NCBI GenBank assembly: GCA_038528965.1
Contig: JBCBEC010000020.1
Coordinates: 53,659 to 117,658 of the forward strand
Reading direction: 5' to 3'
DNA: 64,000 nucleotides
Origin: Lewinella sp038528965
GTDB taxonomy: Bacteria; Bacteroidota; Bacteroidia; Chitinophagales; Saprospiraceae
Shown piece after piece: positions 36,101 to 44,782 of the stretch. The position numbers were made by a program, and so were the translations under genes. The notes under the pieces are model-generated. The model was given only the letters and a program-made list of their open reading frames with translations, made no database searches and was not told where the DNA came from. Numbering within the stretch: the stretch's first letter is position 1; each line of letters opens with the position of its first letter.

Positions 36101-37729
36101 CGTATCAGTTTGCGAGACCAAGCGCAGGAAGTCGTAATCGGTATTGCCCGCTTCAGCATCTACGTAGTGATAAATTTTCTCCTTCATTTCAATCTCCTGC
36201 GTCTCCGGGTCGTAGGCAATAAAACCCTTACTAACCAAATCGTAGATCAATGGTAAGATGTTATCTACCGTGAAACGCGAATTGATACGATTAGCTAATA
36301 GAGAAGCTGGCATAAAGTTGGTGCCCTCTCGTTCAGCCGTAGCCTTCATAATTGCCAATGGGTTGGCTGTGGCGATGTTCTGAATTCGGGTATACTCTCG
36401 GGTATCAAAGTACTCTAAGGATTCAAAAACCACGTCCGCCTTATTCACAAAACTCGCTGTAGGCCGACCAATCACCAAGGAATCTTCAGGGATGTAGACT
36501 TTCAAGAAATCCGCATCAATATTCATTTGGTGTAGGCTGTGGAAGAAGGGATAGCGATCCGTTCCTTTCTTACCCCTGGATAGCTCCACACTCAATTTAT
36601 CCAACTCCATACGAACGTTGGCCGAAGGGTGGAAAAGACTGTCATTGTTCAGATACAAAGTCACCTGTACATCTTGACCGACAATCCGATTCTGATCTTT
36701 TATCGTAACCAGATTTCCAACTCCCCGGAAAGCCGGTTGATTGCGGTCGTCAGTGACCAACAACTCAGCTGGGCGGTTCTTCGTACCGGTAGCGTATACC
36801 GTCGCGCCGTGTAGACGAAAGCCACCTCGAAGTTTGACGTCATCGCGTAAACTAGAAAAGTTAATGTAAGCATCGGTACTTTCAAAACGAGGATAAGAAG
36901 TTCGGCTATCGTCCGCCACTAGTTTATCGGTGAAAGTGCCCTTAACCTTTTGCTCTCCAAAATACTGCGGATAATATAGGTAGGCTACCTCCGCTTCGTA
37001 CAAACTCCGGAGCGTTTCCACTTCGTATTTTTCCAATTCAGCGTATACATTGGGGCCTAAATCAGTTCCTTCCCAGCTCGTCTTGCCCCCTTCTCCTTGC
37101 AAACGCTTCTCAAGTGGGAAGTACGAAAAATTGGTTTGCTGAATAGTCAAAGTGTCATTTGAGCGCATTGCTGTTAGATCAGCATTTTCCACTTTCAGGA
37201 TAGGCTGTTTATCCAAGACCCAACGGTGGCTTTCCGCAAAAGTGAACCAGCTTAAACTTGCCGGTGAGTACTTGATTGCCTGGTATTCGTAAAAGTCGCC
37301 GGAGAACTTGAGAAACTCTGCCACGTTATTGACACGAAAGCCTCCTTCCCCAGTAAGAATTCCGTCCAAAACTCCTATCCAGGACTTCAGCTGTGCTCCT
37401 TGCTCCGTTTTCTCCTTAATTTTTACCACGGTCCGGAGATAATCTTTGAAATAAGGGGTGGCTCCTAGTTTCCGGCCGCGCATCAACAAACCAGTATTGG
37501 TAATCGCAGATTGCTCTTCCGGTGTGAATGTCCCACTGGCAAAGATTCCGGCAAAGGACTCGTAAGCTGCCTCTACTTCCTTGGACCGGCCATCCGTCAT
37601 AAGATCCTCTAGATCCGCCAAGAATTCAGCCTGCAATTGTGCTGGTGTGAGGGTATCGTTAGCCATTTGTGCCTGCACGAAGGAGGCACTGCACAGCAAA
37701 AACGTACTGAATAGTAACAGTCGAAGCAT
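33131..37729 (-). CDS. Giant exported protein of unknown function (1532 residues)
   Basis: A signal peptide (MLRLLLFSTFLLCSASFVQA) is followed by a helical N-terminal part (about 25-160). A very long, beta-rich region of irregular repeats then takes up most of the protein, with strands of the kind LNFYGKEATYDLRSSLLSIEGVDYIV and an acidic linker (EEEEPEEEESS) near residue 1290. A globular C-terminus ends SANLFLRRIQAVQ. No T9SS sorting domain, no membrane helix after the signal and no catalytic motif are seen. The strand pattern recalls beta-taco or OstA-like scaffolds of lipid transport, but this is a weak analogy. It is followed upstream by prmA on the same strand with a 62-bp gap. Confidence 0.85.
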   Translation of the reverse strand: MLRLLLFSTFLLCSASFVQAQMANDTLTPAQLQAEFLADLEDLMTDGRSKEVEAAYESFAGIFASGTFTPEEQSAITNTGLLMRGRKLGATPYFKDYLRTVVKIKEKTEQGAQLKSWIGVLDGILTGEGGFRVNNVAEFLKFSGDFYEYQAIKYSPASLSWFTFAESHRWVLDKQPILKVENADLTAMRSNDTLTIQQTNFSYFPLEKRLQGEGGKTSWEGTDLGPNVYAELEKYEVETLRSLYEAEVAYLYYPQYFGEQKVKGTFTDKLVADDSRTSYPRFESTDAYINFSSLRDDVKLRGGFRLHGATVYATGTKNRPAELLVTDDRNQPAFRGVGNLVTIKDQNRIVGQDVQVTLYLNNDSLFHPSANVRMELDKLSVELSRGKKGTDRYPFFHSLHQMNIDADFLKVYIPEDSLVIGRPTASFVNKADVVFESLEYFDTREYTRIQNIATANPLAIMKATAEREGTNFMPASLLANRINSRFTVDNILPLIYDLVSKGFIAYDPETQEIEMKEKIYHYVDAEAGNTDYDFLRLVSQTDTANATINLQNGYSLLNGVERIEFSRAQRVGALPSGNQAFVRGNRNFDFDGEVFAGYSKLQGKDFEFIYDDYKINLDSVRYWDLYVPTGNLDENNRPEALSLGSRIEHLQGVLLVDAPNNKSGRKDIPIFPSLQSKENSYIFYDSPDTRGGVYVRDSFYFELEPFSFDHLDRYGPQDVKFEGVLRSNGMFPDIEETAVIQEDQSLGFTTETPTEGHPAYDGKGTYTGELNLSNSGFMGKGKLEYIQAEVNAEDFVFMPTRATASADAFDLEEVRDGDVPVPEVHGEAVDLEWRPYSDSLLVKSTEDAPFQLFRADDHRLEGSLVLTPNGLKGAGKLAWSLAEANSNIFSFGANSADADTMQIRINALEVNDRLALETNNVNGLMDFDDAVGHFEANTESVVTLLPYNQYMTTMNEFDWDMKGSTITFLTEEDQKALFTSIHPDQDSLNFYGKEATYDLRSSLLSIEGVDYIVSSDAFIYPDSQYVEIAPEAEMAVLENAQIIADTTSKYHVINRATVQIKGRRVYEASGFYEYNVGPYEQEFELQNITGQPIGKGDYSEKRSVTRAVGEILPSDTFFIDHKTQFRGDILLDAEEKALTFDGYARFNVENLPNKYWFTVNFKGDKNDLVIDYDVPKSYDDEPLFSGLFLSREFSRIYPRLVTPLLYRKDRRILDVSTGVIKYLEDKDQLVYGDSSIVLGESLVGNKMLFKNSDGSVEAEGKFVLGSELKYVSIEAAGRAETKFPAPVEEEEPEEEESSGIMLADEPLVSDEPEEEAVPEEVVIPVTAEFMLGMEMLIPENLLKIVHNDFLSAGFEARAIGYLSDVGFYQKTVRELFPESKEREDALAGLGLGVLDVAKRVNGYDFLFSKVPMKWHGDYQSFVSTKKTNGLISVNGDPLNKQIESYIEVKMPSADNDDRLYIYVKSPSGLFYFFGFKAGILSITSNNTVFMQQLEGMKVKDLVRKMPDGETFEIQPVEVSSANLFLRRIQAVQ

Positions 37730-37791
37730 AAGTGTTCAGTTTTTTTGAAGTCGGAATTATCGCTAATTACACGGATAGGGCGATCAAAATG

Positions 37792-38628
37792 CTATGGCCG
37801 TTGAAAGTAAAACATTAACCATCCGTCCTTTTGTTCGAGTTGGCGGAGTTCCCAACCAGCTTCTGAGGCCGCAGACGCTACCTTGCCGCGATCCTGCTCC
37901 AGAATTCCGGAAACCAGCAGGTCACCACCTGGTTTTATTCGAGCGTATAACGCCTCCAGGCTGGCTAGTATTACATTTCGATTAATGTTGGCGAGGATTA
38001 TATCGTAGCTGGTCGGGGGGACAACATCCAGCGTACCGGTGAAAAGATCAATTCCGCTAACGCCATTGACCTCCATATTTACCAACGTATTTTCGGTGGC
38101 TGCTGTTTCAATATCCACTGCTTCTATTGCGGTAGCCCCTAATTTTTGAGCTAGAATGGCCAAAATTCCAGTACCACAACCGTAATCAAACACAGACTTG
38201 TCGGCAAAATCGAGCTGTTCCATTTGGGTCATCATCAGAAAGGTCGTAGCGTGATGCCCGGTACCAAACGCCATTCGGGGATGAATAACCAAATCGTGCA
38301 CTACGTCTGCGAAGGGAGGATGAAACTCTGCCCGGACGCCAACGAACGTACCCACTTGCACCGGATGAAAAGCTGCTTCCCACTGAGCGTTCCAGTTTTG
38401 CGCTGCGATAAACTGCCGAGTGAAGCTCATTTCGAATGATGTCAAGACAGTATCCAGTGATGCTGTAAAACCATCATTGACTTCGTCCGCGGCTACGTAG
38501 GCGACCACTTCGTCAAGGGTTTCCTCAAAACCATTGAAGGGCAGCTCATCTAAGGCCAGTATCAAAGCCGATTTACGTTCGTCTTCAATGATAGTAAAAC
38601 GATAAGCCCAATAGGCTGCACTAGCCAT
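37792..38628 (-). CDS. prmA: Ribosomal protein L11 methyltransferase
   Basis: 278 residues from the ATG at 38628. This start overlaps the folD stop as ATGGCTAG, a typical coupled arrangement, and is preferred over one 7 codons earlier. The variable N-terminal substrate-recognition domain (about 1-115) is followed by the PrmA signature PRMAFGTGHHATT, the SAM-binding motif FDYGCGTGILAILA, the acidic VDIE and the catalytic-site ANINRNV (the NPPF-like position). It trimethylates L11 amino groups. The length is near the usual 250-295. Confidence 0.93.
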   Translation of the reverse strand: MASAAYWAYRFTIIEDERKSALILALDELPFNGFEETLDEVVAYVAADEVNDGFTASLDTVLTSFEMSFTRQFIAAQNWNAQWEAAFHPVQVGTFVGVRAEFHPPFADVVHDLVIHPRMAFGTGHHATTFLMMTQMEQLDFADKSVFDYGCGTGILAILAQKLGATAIEAVDIETAATENTLVNMEVNGVSGIDLFTGTLDVVPPTSYDIILANINRNVILASLEALYARIKPGGDLLVSGILEQDRGKVASAASEAGWELRQLEQKDGWLMFYFQRP

Positions 38629-39502
38629 AGATTTCTCTTTTGCTAGCACTTAGGGTGTTCATCAGTAGAGACACCACGGTCATTTGCCCGACACCACCTG
38701 GAACAGGAGTGATATGGCTGGCGATCTTACTCACCCCTTCAAAGTCTACATCACCAACCAGACGGTAACCCTTAGCTGCTTCCGGATCATCTACTCGGTT
38801 GATACCCACATCAATGACTACTGCACCGCGCTTTACCATATCGGCCTTAATCGTATTAGGGCGCCCTACAGAAGCGATGATAATATCAGCTCTACGAGTA
38901 TGATCAGCCAGATTAGCGGTCCGGCTATGACACAAAGTCACTGTGGCATTACCCACTTTTGCTTTACGCGATAAAAGAATGCTAATGGGAGTACCCACAA
39001 TGTTAGAACGGCCCACTACTACTACTTGCTTGCCAGAAGTAGGAATTTCGTAGCGTTCCAACATTTGGATAATGCCACAGGGTGTTGCTGGTAAATAACA
39101 TGGTAAACCTAGTGCCATCCGCCCCATATTGACCGGGTGGAACCCATCTACATCCTTGGAAGGATCAATAGCCAAAGTGATCTTATCCTCGTCCAGGTGA
39201 TCGGGCAGGGGCAGTTGCACGATAAAGCCATCAATGCCAGGGTCCTGATTGAGTTCTTCGATGATGTGAAGTAATTCGTCCTCTGAAACATCCGCAGATT
39301 TACGGATAAGGGTAGAATGAAAGCCTACCCGCTCACATGAACGAACTTTGTTGCGGACGTAAACTTGGCTAGCAGGATTATCTCCAACGAGCACTGCCGC
39401 CAGGTGAGGCACCTTACCCCCTGCTTCAATGATTGCGGCAGTTTCTTGCGCCAATTCTTCTTTAATCTGGCGTGCCAGTTGCTTACCATCTAATAAAACC
39501 AT
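38621..39502 (-). CDS. folD: Bifunctional methylenetetrahydrofolate dehydrogenase / cyclohydrolase
   Basis: 293 residues from the ATG at 39502. The upstream ATG at 39526 lies inside the -7 box and is therefore rejected. Catalytic residues are visible: Tyr-x-x-x-Lys in SQVYVRNKVR, Lys/Gln/Asp in DGFIVQLPLPDHLDEDKI, DVDGFHPVNMG, the NADP-binding VVVGRSNIVGTP and PVPGGVGQMTVVSLL at the C-terminus. It interconverts methylene-, methenyl- and formyl-tetrahydrofolate for purine and formyl-Met synthesis. Translationally coupled to prmA. Confidence 0.96.
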   Translation of the reverse strand: MVLLDGKQLARQIKEELAQETAAIIEAGGKVPHLAAVLVGDNPASQVYVRNKVRSCERVGFHSTLIRKSADVSEDELLHIIEELNQDPGIDGFIVQLPLPDHLDEDKITLAIDPSKDVDGFHPVNMGRMALGLPCYLPATPCGIIQMLERYEIPTSGKQVVVVGRSNIVGTPISILLSRKAKVGNATVTLCHSRTANLADHTRRADIIIASVGRPNTIKADMVKRGAVVIDVGINRVDDPEAAKGYRLVGDVDFEGVSKIASHITPVPGGVGQMTVVSLLMNTLSASKREIYG

Positions 39503-39523
39503 AGCCAAAAATTCAGTGAGCTG

Positions 39524-39531
39524 CAAATATA
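39524..39531 (-). promoter_or_regulatory. -7 box TATATTTG for folD-prmA
   Basis: An exact TAnnTTTG match on the minus strand, 21 nt upstream of the ATG at 39502. It fixes the folD start. Confidence 0.65.
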
Positions 39532-39723
39532 GCGGATCGACTTTTATTAGCTAGCGTCCAAAAGGTTTTATTAGTAGTACAAACCGCATCAATTTGTCTT
39601 CATGTGGATAAAGCAGGCAGCGATTTGCCAATAGAATGGCTCTTTTGAATAGCGTCAATTGATTTGTCGCTCCCCTTTCCCAAAAGCCAAAGCAGAAAAG
39701 CATGGCGGCCTGAAAAAATAGAA

Positions 39724-39731
39724 TACATTTG
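39724..39731 (+). promoter_or_regulatory. -7 box TACATTTG
   Basis: Exact match on the plus strand, 11 nt upstream of an ATG that opens only a 22-codon frame (39743-39811). No -33 is visible. It may be a real promoter for a short peptide or RNA, or the remains of a gene start. Confidence 0.4.
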
Positions 39732-39742
39732 CGCACAACCAC

Positions 39743-39811
39743 ATGAAAAAAGAAGCTGAAGGAGGCATTAGAACAAAGCAAATAAAGCGAGCCTTAACAT
39801 TCATTGATTAG
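39743..39811 (+). CDS. Possible 22-residue peptide or remnant of a regulator N-terminus
   Basis: MKKEAEGGIRTKQIKRALTFID, then TAG, right behind a perfect -7 box. The RTKQ-x-ALTFID layout resembles the first helix of TetR-type regulators (RTKxxILxAALxLF), so this may be the left-over start of a lost regulator gene. Weak evidence. Confidence 0.25.
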   Translation: MKKEAEGGIRTKQIKRALTFID

Positions 39812-39831
39812 GCTAGTTGCGACAAGATCGT

Positions 39832-39839
39832 TACATTTG
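39832..39839 (+). promoter_or_regulatory. -7 box TACATTTG for the surface-protein / porP operon
   Basis: Exact match about 205 nt upstream of the ATG at 40045. It implies a long leader. No -33 element at the right spacing. Confidence 0.5.
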
Positions 39840-39845
39840 CTAGAG

Positions 39846-39930
39846 ACGCAACTATTTTCCAAACTTCTCTCCGCGAGGCTAGTCCGCAAGCTAGCTTCCA
39901 TCTTTTGCCCTTTCTACGCAACTATAGTTG
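39846..39930 (+). promoter_or_regulatory. Direct repeat and palindrome in the leader of the surface-protein gene
   Basis: ACGCAACTAT occurs at 39846-39855 and again at 39916-39925. The second copy is part of a perfect 12-bp palindrome CAACTATAGTTG (39919-39930) flanked by TACG/CGTA. A GCTAG...GCTAGC inverted pair lies between. These may be protein-binding or RNA-structure elements. The rest of the gap, to 40044, shows nothing recognisable. Confidence 0.35.
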
Positions 39931-40044
39931 ACGTAATCTGGCCATAGTGCAACCTAAGCTCAGATCAGTCAATCCCCCCAGTTTGCCCACAAGATGGCTT
40001 TCATCTCGAGAAAGCCCTTGATATACTGATGCATTGAATAAGTC

Positions 40045-43000
40045 ATGTTTAACCATAAACCGAAAACGAGGTCATCCATGGGACAACATCTACCCAAGCG
40101 TATTTTTACGCTACTCTTGCTGACCGCAGCCTACCTCCCACTCATTTCCCAAAGCTATCAAATGGACGGCATGCCGATCAATGATTGCGGAGGGTTCTTT
40201 CAAGATAGCGGTGGTGGCACTGCTGGCTTTGGAACCAATGAGAATTTTACTACGGTCATTTGCCCAGACGGCACCAGTGGCACCCACATCCAACTGGTGT
40301 TCTCAGGTATTGATATTGGTCCGAACGATCTCATCATGTTTTATGATGATGATGGTCCAACGCCAGGTACGCAGCTGGATGCCAGCTTCCTCAACTTTCC
40401 CGACAACCCCTTTATCGTTCAGGCTACGGCAGCCAACCCTACGGGCTGCCTCACGATTGTATTTCAATCGGATGCGATAGACAGTGGAGAAAGTGGCTGG
40501 AGTGCTGACATCAATTGTATCACCAACTGTCAGCTGATCACAGCGGAATTGGTTAGCACCACACCAGATGTGATGCCCATTGATACGGGATGGATTGATA
40601 TTTGCCCCGGGGAACGGGTTGAATTTTTGGGACAAGGTATTTACCCCCAAAATGGCATTGTTTATCAACACAGTGACCTCACCAGCACGTTCGAATGGGA
40701 TTTTGGTAATGGTGAAACAGCGGTAGGACCAAACGTAACGCACGTGTTTGAGGAGCCCGGTGGCTACGTAGTCCAACTGGCTATCATCGACCAGATGGAC
40801 TGTAAGAACACCAACTTCATCTCGCAAAGAGTGCGCGTAGCCCCCTACCCTTCTTTCGAGTACGATGGTATGGTAGACCCGACCTTATGTAGCGGAGATT
40901 CCTTGACTATTTCCTCTTCCATTGATCAACTTTCGGGTTCAAATGTGATTGCAACGCCCGATACGGCCAGCTTTACCCAGGAACGCTCGCGTTCGGATAC
41001 ATTGCTGTTACCTGATGGTAGTGGTGGACAGTATCAGGAAAGCATCAACTTCACTGAGTTTCGCCCCGGTGCTACTTTGACCAATCCTGCGGATATTTGT
41101 TTTGTATCCTTGGATCTGGAGCACTCATACAGCGGTGACTTAGATATCGAGTTGGTTTGCCCCGATGGTAGCTCCATCTTCTTGTTAGATTTCCCCTCAG
41201 GAACAGGGTCTACAAACTTTGGTGAACCTTGGGCTACTGGCCCCGTAGATGGTGCTTCCGGAAATTTAACTCCGGGAACTCCGTATACCTACTCCTTCGT
41301 GGAAGGCGCAGGTAATGGCACTCTGGTGCAATTTGACAACAATGGACCTCCGACTTATACCTACACTACGGTACCAGATCCCGGTGGAACTACCCACACT
41401 TATACCGATACTTACTTTCCTCCTGGGGACTACCAGCCCGAGGAAAGCTACGCCAACCTACTGGGTTGCCCCCTCAATGGTGAGTGGACCATCCGGGTGA
41501 CGGATAATTTGGGACTGGATAATGGATGGCTCTTTGGTTGGAGTATTGCCTTTAAAGACTACCTGTACCCCGAAATTGAAGTATTCTCACCACCATTCAT
41601 GGACTGGGGTTGGGAGACTAATCCTACTGTAATTAGTAGCGACCAGGACGAGCTGGAAGCATCACCCATCAATGCCGGTGCTGCTGCCTATACCTTCTGG
41701 GTGGAAGACGAATTTGGTTGTCGCAATGATACTACCCTCAATTTCGAGGTACTTCCTCCGACACACCCGGATTGCTTCAACTGCGATTTGCAGTTCAATG
41801 AACAGCCTGATGCCTTTTTGTGCGAAGGAGATGTCGCTAATTTTGATGTTACGCAGACCACTCCTGTAGAGGTACCTATTACTTTTGAGCGCTTTCCACA
41901 GTACGCCATTGGTAATGGAAATCACCCTCCGGGCAATGGCTACTTGAGTACCCTAAATATCAACAGTCTAAACCCCGGGACGATTACTGATCCATTTGTA
42001 GATATTGAATCGGTTTGTTTCAGTTTAAGTACTGACTTCCTCTCGGATATCAATGTTGTACTGGTCAGTCCAACGGGGGCACAGTTACCATTGGCGTTAC
42101 AAAATGGTGCCAACTCAATGGACGGTTATGTTAATACTTGTTTCACGCCAGAGGAACTCGTTTCCATCAACGCTGGTGCTCCGCCCTACACGGGCAACTG
42201 GCGACCAGAGGGCAACTGGAACGTCTTGACCGGAAGTCCGATCAACGGGGCCTGGAGTTTATTGATTACGGATAGCGCCGTTCCAACTGAGTTCGGTGAG
42301 TTACTTGAGTGGTCGATTACCTTCAATACCCAAAACGAATATACTTACAGTTGGACGCCAGCGGCAGGCTTAGACTGTACAGACTGTCCTACTCCCACTG
42401 CCAATCCTACTATGAGCACGCTTTATGAGGTGCTGATCGAGGATCCTTATGGCTGCTCTGTTGTAGATTCTGTATTTGTTGGTGTCGTTGCAGATGTTCC
42501 TGCTCCCAACGTTACTTGTCAGGAAATTGATGACACCATCTTGTTTAGTTGGGATCCAATTCCCGGTGTTGTCACCTACGAATACAACGTCACCCGACCG
42601 TCCGGACCAGAAGGCTGGATGGGTCCTATTACCGATACTGAGGTTTTAGTGACGAACCTCAATAATGGTGATATCATTAGCATTGAAGTGCGTGCCCTAT
42701 TCCAGGGTGCGCCAATCGACTGTGACGTTCCTATCGGTACTGCGAGTTGTACCTCTACTTTCTGTGGCTTGGAAATTGGTACACCGACTGTGTCAGATGC
42801 GACCTGTTTTAGCCTGGCCAATGGAAGTTTAGAAGCGATCATCATTGCCGGTCAAGCACCCTATACCATTACTATTGGTGGACAGGTCTTCCAAGGAACT
42901 TCCGTTCCTGATTTAGCGGCTGGCACTTATGACTACGTCGTGGGCGATGCCAACGGCTGTACCGTAAATGATATGTTCACCGTCAATAGTCCGGATAGTC

Positions 43001-44709
43001 TTTTCGCAGATGCTACACAGACGTTCCAGAGCTGTAATGGATTAGATGAAAGTATTGCCGAAGTAGTAGCCGGTGGAGGCGGAGGATCGTACACCTACAG
43101 TTGGAATGATTCCCAGAGTCAAGATACCGCTACAGCTAGCGACCTTGCACCCAATAGCTACGAAGTATTGGTCACTGACAATATGGGCTGTGAGGTAACT
43201 GCCACGGTAGCCGTAGAAGAGTTAGCGCCAGTTAGCTTCAATTTCTTGCTTCGTCCACCTACCTGTAACGGTTTTGCCGATGGAGGTGCGGGTGTTAATC
43301 AGGTGATGGGTGGCTTAGGAACTATCGAAACAGACTATACCTACACCTGGGAAGATGGCAGTGGTGGTCTGGTCCGCAATGACCTACCGGGTGGTGTAAC
43401 TTACTCTGTGACCGTAACCGATGCTCAAGGTTGCTCCGCCGAACAAAGTCGGGATATGTTGGACCCTGATCCAATTACCTTTGATTTCTTGACCGTAGAA
43501 CCAAGCTGTTTCCAGTTTGGCGACGGAACTGCGGAGGTAGTGAATATTCAAGGTCCAAACAATGGCCCTTACACTATTCAATGGGATGCGCAGGCGGGTA
43601 GTCAAATCACAGCTCTGGCGATTGATCTCCTGGCGGGAACCTACGGTGCAACCGTCGAGGATGAAGAAGGCTGTACTGGAACTGAGAGTGTAGATTTGAG
43701 CCAGCCAGATGGCTTAAACCTTGACTTTTCTGTAAAGGATAATGATTGCTTTGGCTATAATGACGGTACCATTGGCACCATCGTAAGCGGTGGTGTACCT
43801 ACTTACACTTTTGCCTGGTCTACGGGTCAGTCCACTGCTCAATTAGAGAACCTGGTTGCCGGTGATTACGAAGTAACCGTAACCGATGCTAACGATTGCG
43901 AAACCATTAGAACCGCAACCGTAGATCAGCCCATAGAGCTGATTGCCAATGTGGAAGCTACGGCGGTAAGCTGTTTTGGTGACCGCGATGGCATGCTGAC
44001 GATTCTAACGGATGGTGGAACACCCCCATTCCAGTATAGCTTGGACAATCAGAACTTCATTGGCAGCAATACCCTAATCGGATTGGAGGGTGGCAACTAC
44101 AACATCTTCATTCGTGACGTAAACGGATGCCAATTCTTGACCACAGCAGTGATCAATGAGCCGGCTGAACTTACGGTAGATGCTGGACCAGATGACACGA
44201 TCGTTTTTGGTGACAGTATCCAACTCGCGGCGATCCCAATTAATCCACAAGGTTTGGTGGAGTATGTTTGGGATGCTCCTTATGAAGGCACGCTCAGTTG
44301 TAATGAATGCGAAAAACCCTTTGCCTCACCTGAGTTTACCATAGACTACGAGATTTATATAATTGACGAAAACGGCTGTGACGCGACCGACCGGATCCGC
44401 ATTTTTGTGGACAAGCCAAAGTTGGCGGTCGTTCCTACTGGTTTCACTCCGAACAATGATGGCACCAACGACCTGCTCTTGGTACACGGTCGCCCTGGCA
44501 CCCAGGTATTGCTATTCCAAATCTTCGACCGTTGGGGAGAAATGGTCTACTCTGATGAGGACTTCCCGGTCAATGACCCGGGTAGAGGATGGAATGGTGA
44601 GTACAGAGATCAGATACTAAACAGTGGGGTCTTTGTATGGTCTTTGACCGTACGGCACGAAGATGGCTCCGAAGAAGTACTGAAAGGGCAAACCACCCTG
44701 ATTCGCTAG
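40045..44709 (+). CDS. Giant surface protein with CUB, PKD, P-domain and SprB-like repeats, T9SS type B sorting domain
   Basis: 1554 residues; an ATG 11 codons in (40078) is an equally good start, closer to the signal peptide (KRIFTLLLLTAAYLPLISQS). Domains in order: CUB-like (about 45-165; NDCGGFF, GCLTIVFQSD); PKD (about 205-270; TFEWDFGNGETAVGP); and a proprotein-convertase P domain (about 330-505; GATLTNPADICFVSLDLEH, NGEWTIRVTDNLGLDNGW). A second P domain follows (about 625-765; NGAWSLLITDSA), then a fibronectin-like part (about 830-900) and about six SprB-like repeats (about 920-1390; GxYxVTVTDxxGC). The C-terminal gliding-type CHU_C sorting domain (about 1460-1554; FTPNNDGTND, IFDRWGEMVY, GVFVWSLTV) marks T9SS type B export. 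It is likely an adhesin or mobile surface filament; porP follows. Confidence 0.93.
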   Translation: MFNHKPKTRSSMGQHLPKRIFTLLLLTAAYLPLISQSYQMDGMPINDCGGFFQDSGGGTAGFGTNENFTTVICPDGTSGTHIQLVFSGIDIGPNDLIMFYDDDGPTPGTQLDASFLNFPDNPFIVQATAANPTGCLTIVFQSDAIDSGESGWSADINCITNCQLITAELVSTTPDVMPIDTGWIDICPGERVEFLGQGIYPQNGIVYQHSDLTSTFEWDFGNGETAVGPNVTHVFEEPGGYVVQLAIIDQMDCKNTNFISQRVRVAPYPSFEYDGMVDPTLCSGDSLTISSSIDQLSGSNVIATPDTASFTQERSRSDTLLLPDGSGGQYQESINFTEFRPGATLTNPADICFVSLDLEHSYSGDLDIELVCPDGSSIFLLDFPSGTGSTNFGEPWATGPVDGASGNLTPGTPYTYSFVEGAGNGTLVQFDNNGPPTYTYTTVPDPGGTTHTYTDTYFPPGDYQPEESYANLLGCPLNGEWTIRVTDNLGLDNGWLFGWSIAFKDYLYPEIEVFSPPFMDWGWETNPTVISSDQDELEASPINAGAAAYTFWVEDEFGCRNDTTLNFEVLPPTHPDCFNCDLQFNEQPDAFLCEGDVANFDVTQTTPVEVPITFERFPQYAIGNGNHPPGNGYLSTLNINSLNPGTITDPFVDIESVCFSLSTDFLSDINVVLVSPTGAQLPLALQNGANSMDGYVNTCFTPEELVSINAGAPPYTGNWRPEGNWNVLTGSPINGAWSLLITDSAVPTEFGELLEWSITFNTQNEYTYSWTPAAGLDCTDCPTPTANPTMSTLYEVLIEDPYGCSVVDSVFVGVVADVPAPNVTCQEIDDTILFSWDPIPGVVTYEYNVTRPSGPEGWMGPITDTEVLVTNLNNGDIISIEVRALFQGAPIDCDVPIGTASCTSTFCGLEIGTPTVSDATCFSLANGSLEAIIIAGQAPYTITIGGQVFQGTSVPDLAAGTYDYVVGDANGCTVNDMFTVNSPDSLFADATQTFQSCNGLDESIAEVVAGGGGGSYTYSWNDSQSQDTATASDLAPNSYEVLVTDNMGCEVTATVAVEELAPVSFNFLLRPPTCNGFADGGAGVNQVMGGLGTIETDYTYTWEDGSGGLVRNDLPGGVTYSVTVTDAQGCSAEQSRDMLDPDPITFDFLTVEPSCFQFGDGTAEVVNIQGPNNGPYTIQWDAQAGSQITALAIDLLAGTYGATVEDEEGCTGTESVDLSQPDGLNLDFSVKDNDCFGYNDGTIGTIVSGGVPTYTFAWSTGQSTAQLENLVAGDYEVTVTDANDCETIRTATVDQPIELIANVEATAVSCFGDRDGMLTILTDGGTPPFQYSLDNQNFIGSNTLIGLEGGNYNIFIRDVNGCQFLTTAVINEPAELTVDAGPDDTIVFGDSIQLAAIPINPQGLVEYVWDAPYEGTLSCNECEKPFASPEFTIDYEIYIIDENGCDATDRIRIFVDKPKLAVVPTGFTPNNDGTNDLLLVHGRPGTQVLLFQIFDRWGEMVYSDEDFPVNDPGRGWNGEYRDQILNSGVFVWSLTVRHEDGSEEVLKGQTTLIR

Positions 44710-44729
44710 GCCGTTCAAAACACTCAATC

Positions 44730-44766
44730 ACTGGCACATTCGAATAGCAAATTTGGATGTGCCAGT
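44730..44766. other. Hairpin between the surface-protein gene and porP
   Basis: ACTGGCACATTCGAAT (44730-44745) pairs with ATTTGGATGTGCCAGT (44751-44766), 16 bp with two G-T pairs and a 5-nt loop, 21 nt after the stop. No T-run follows, so this looks more like an RNA-processing or expression-ratio element than a terminator. Confidence 0.55.
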
Positions 44767-44782
44767 TCCTAAACTCGCGATT

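Noticed and set aside
39503..39526. Eight-residue extension of FolD
   Set aside because: Its ATG falls in the -7 box TATATTTG (39524-39531).
44753..44782. Ten-residue extension of the PorP-like protein
   Set aside because: It would be encoded by the right arm of the intergenic hairpin; the ATG at 44783 starts directly at a signal peptide.
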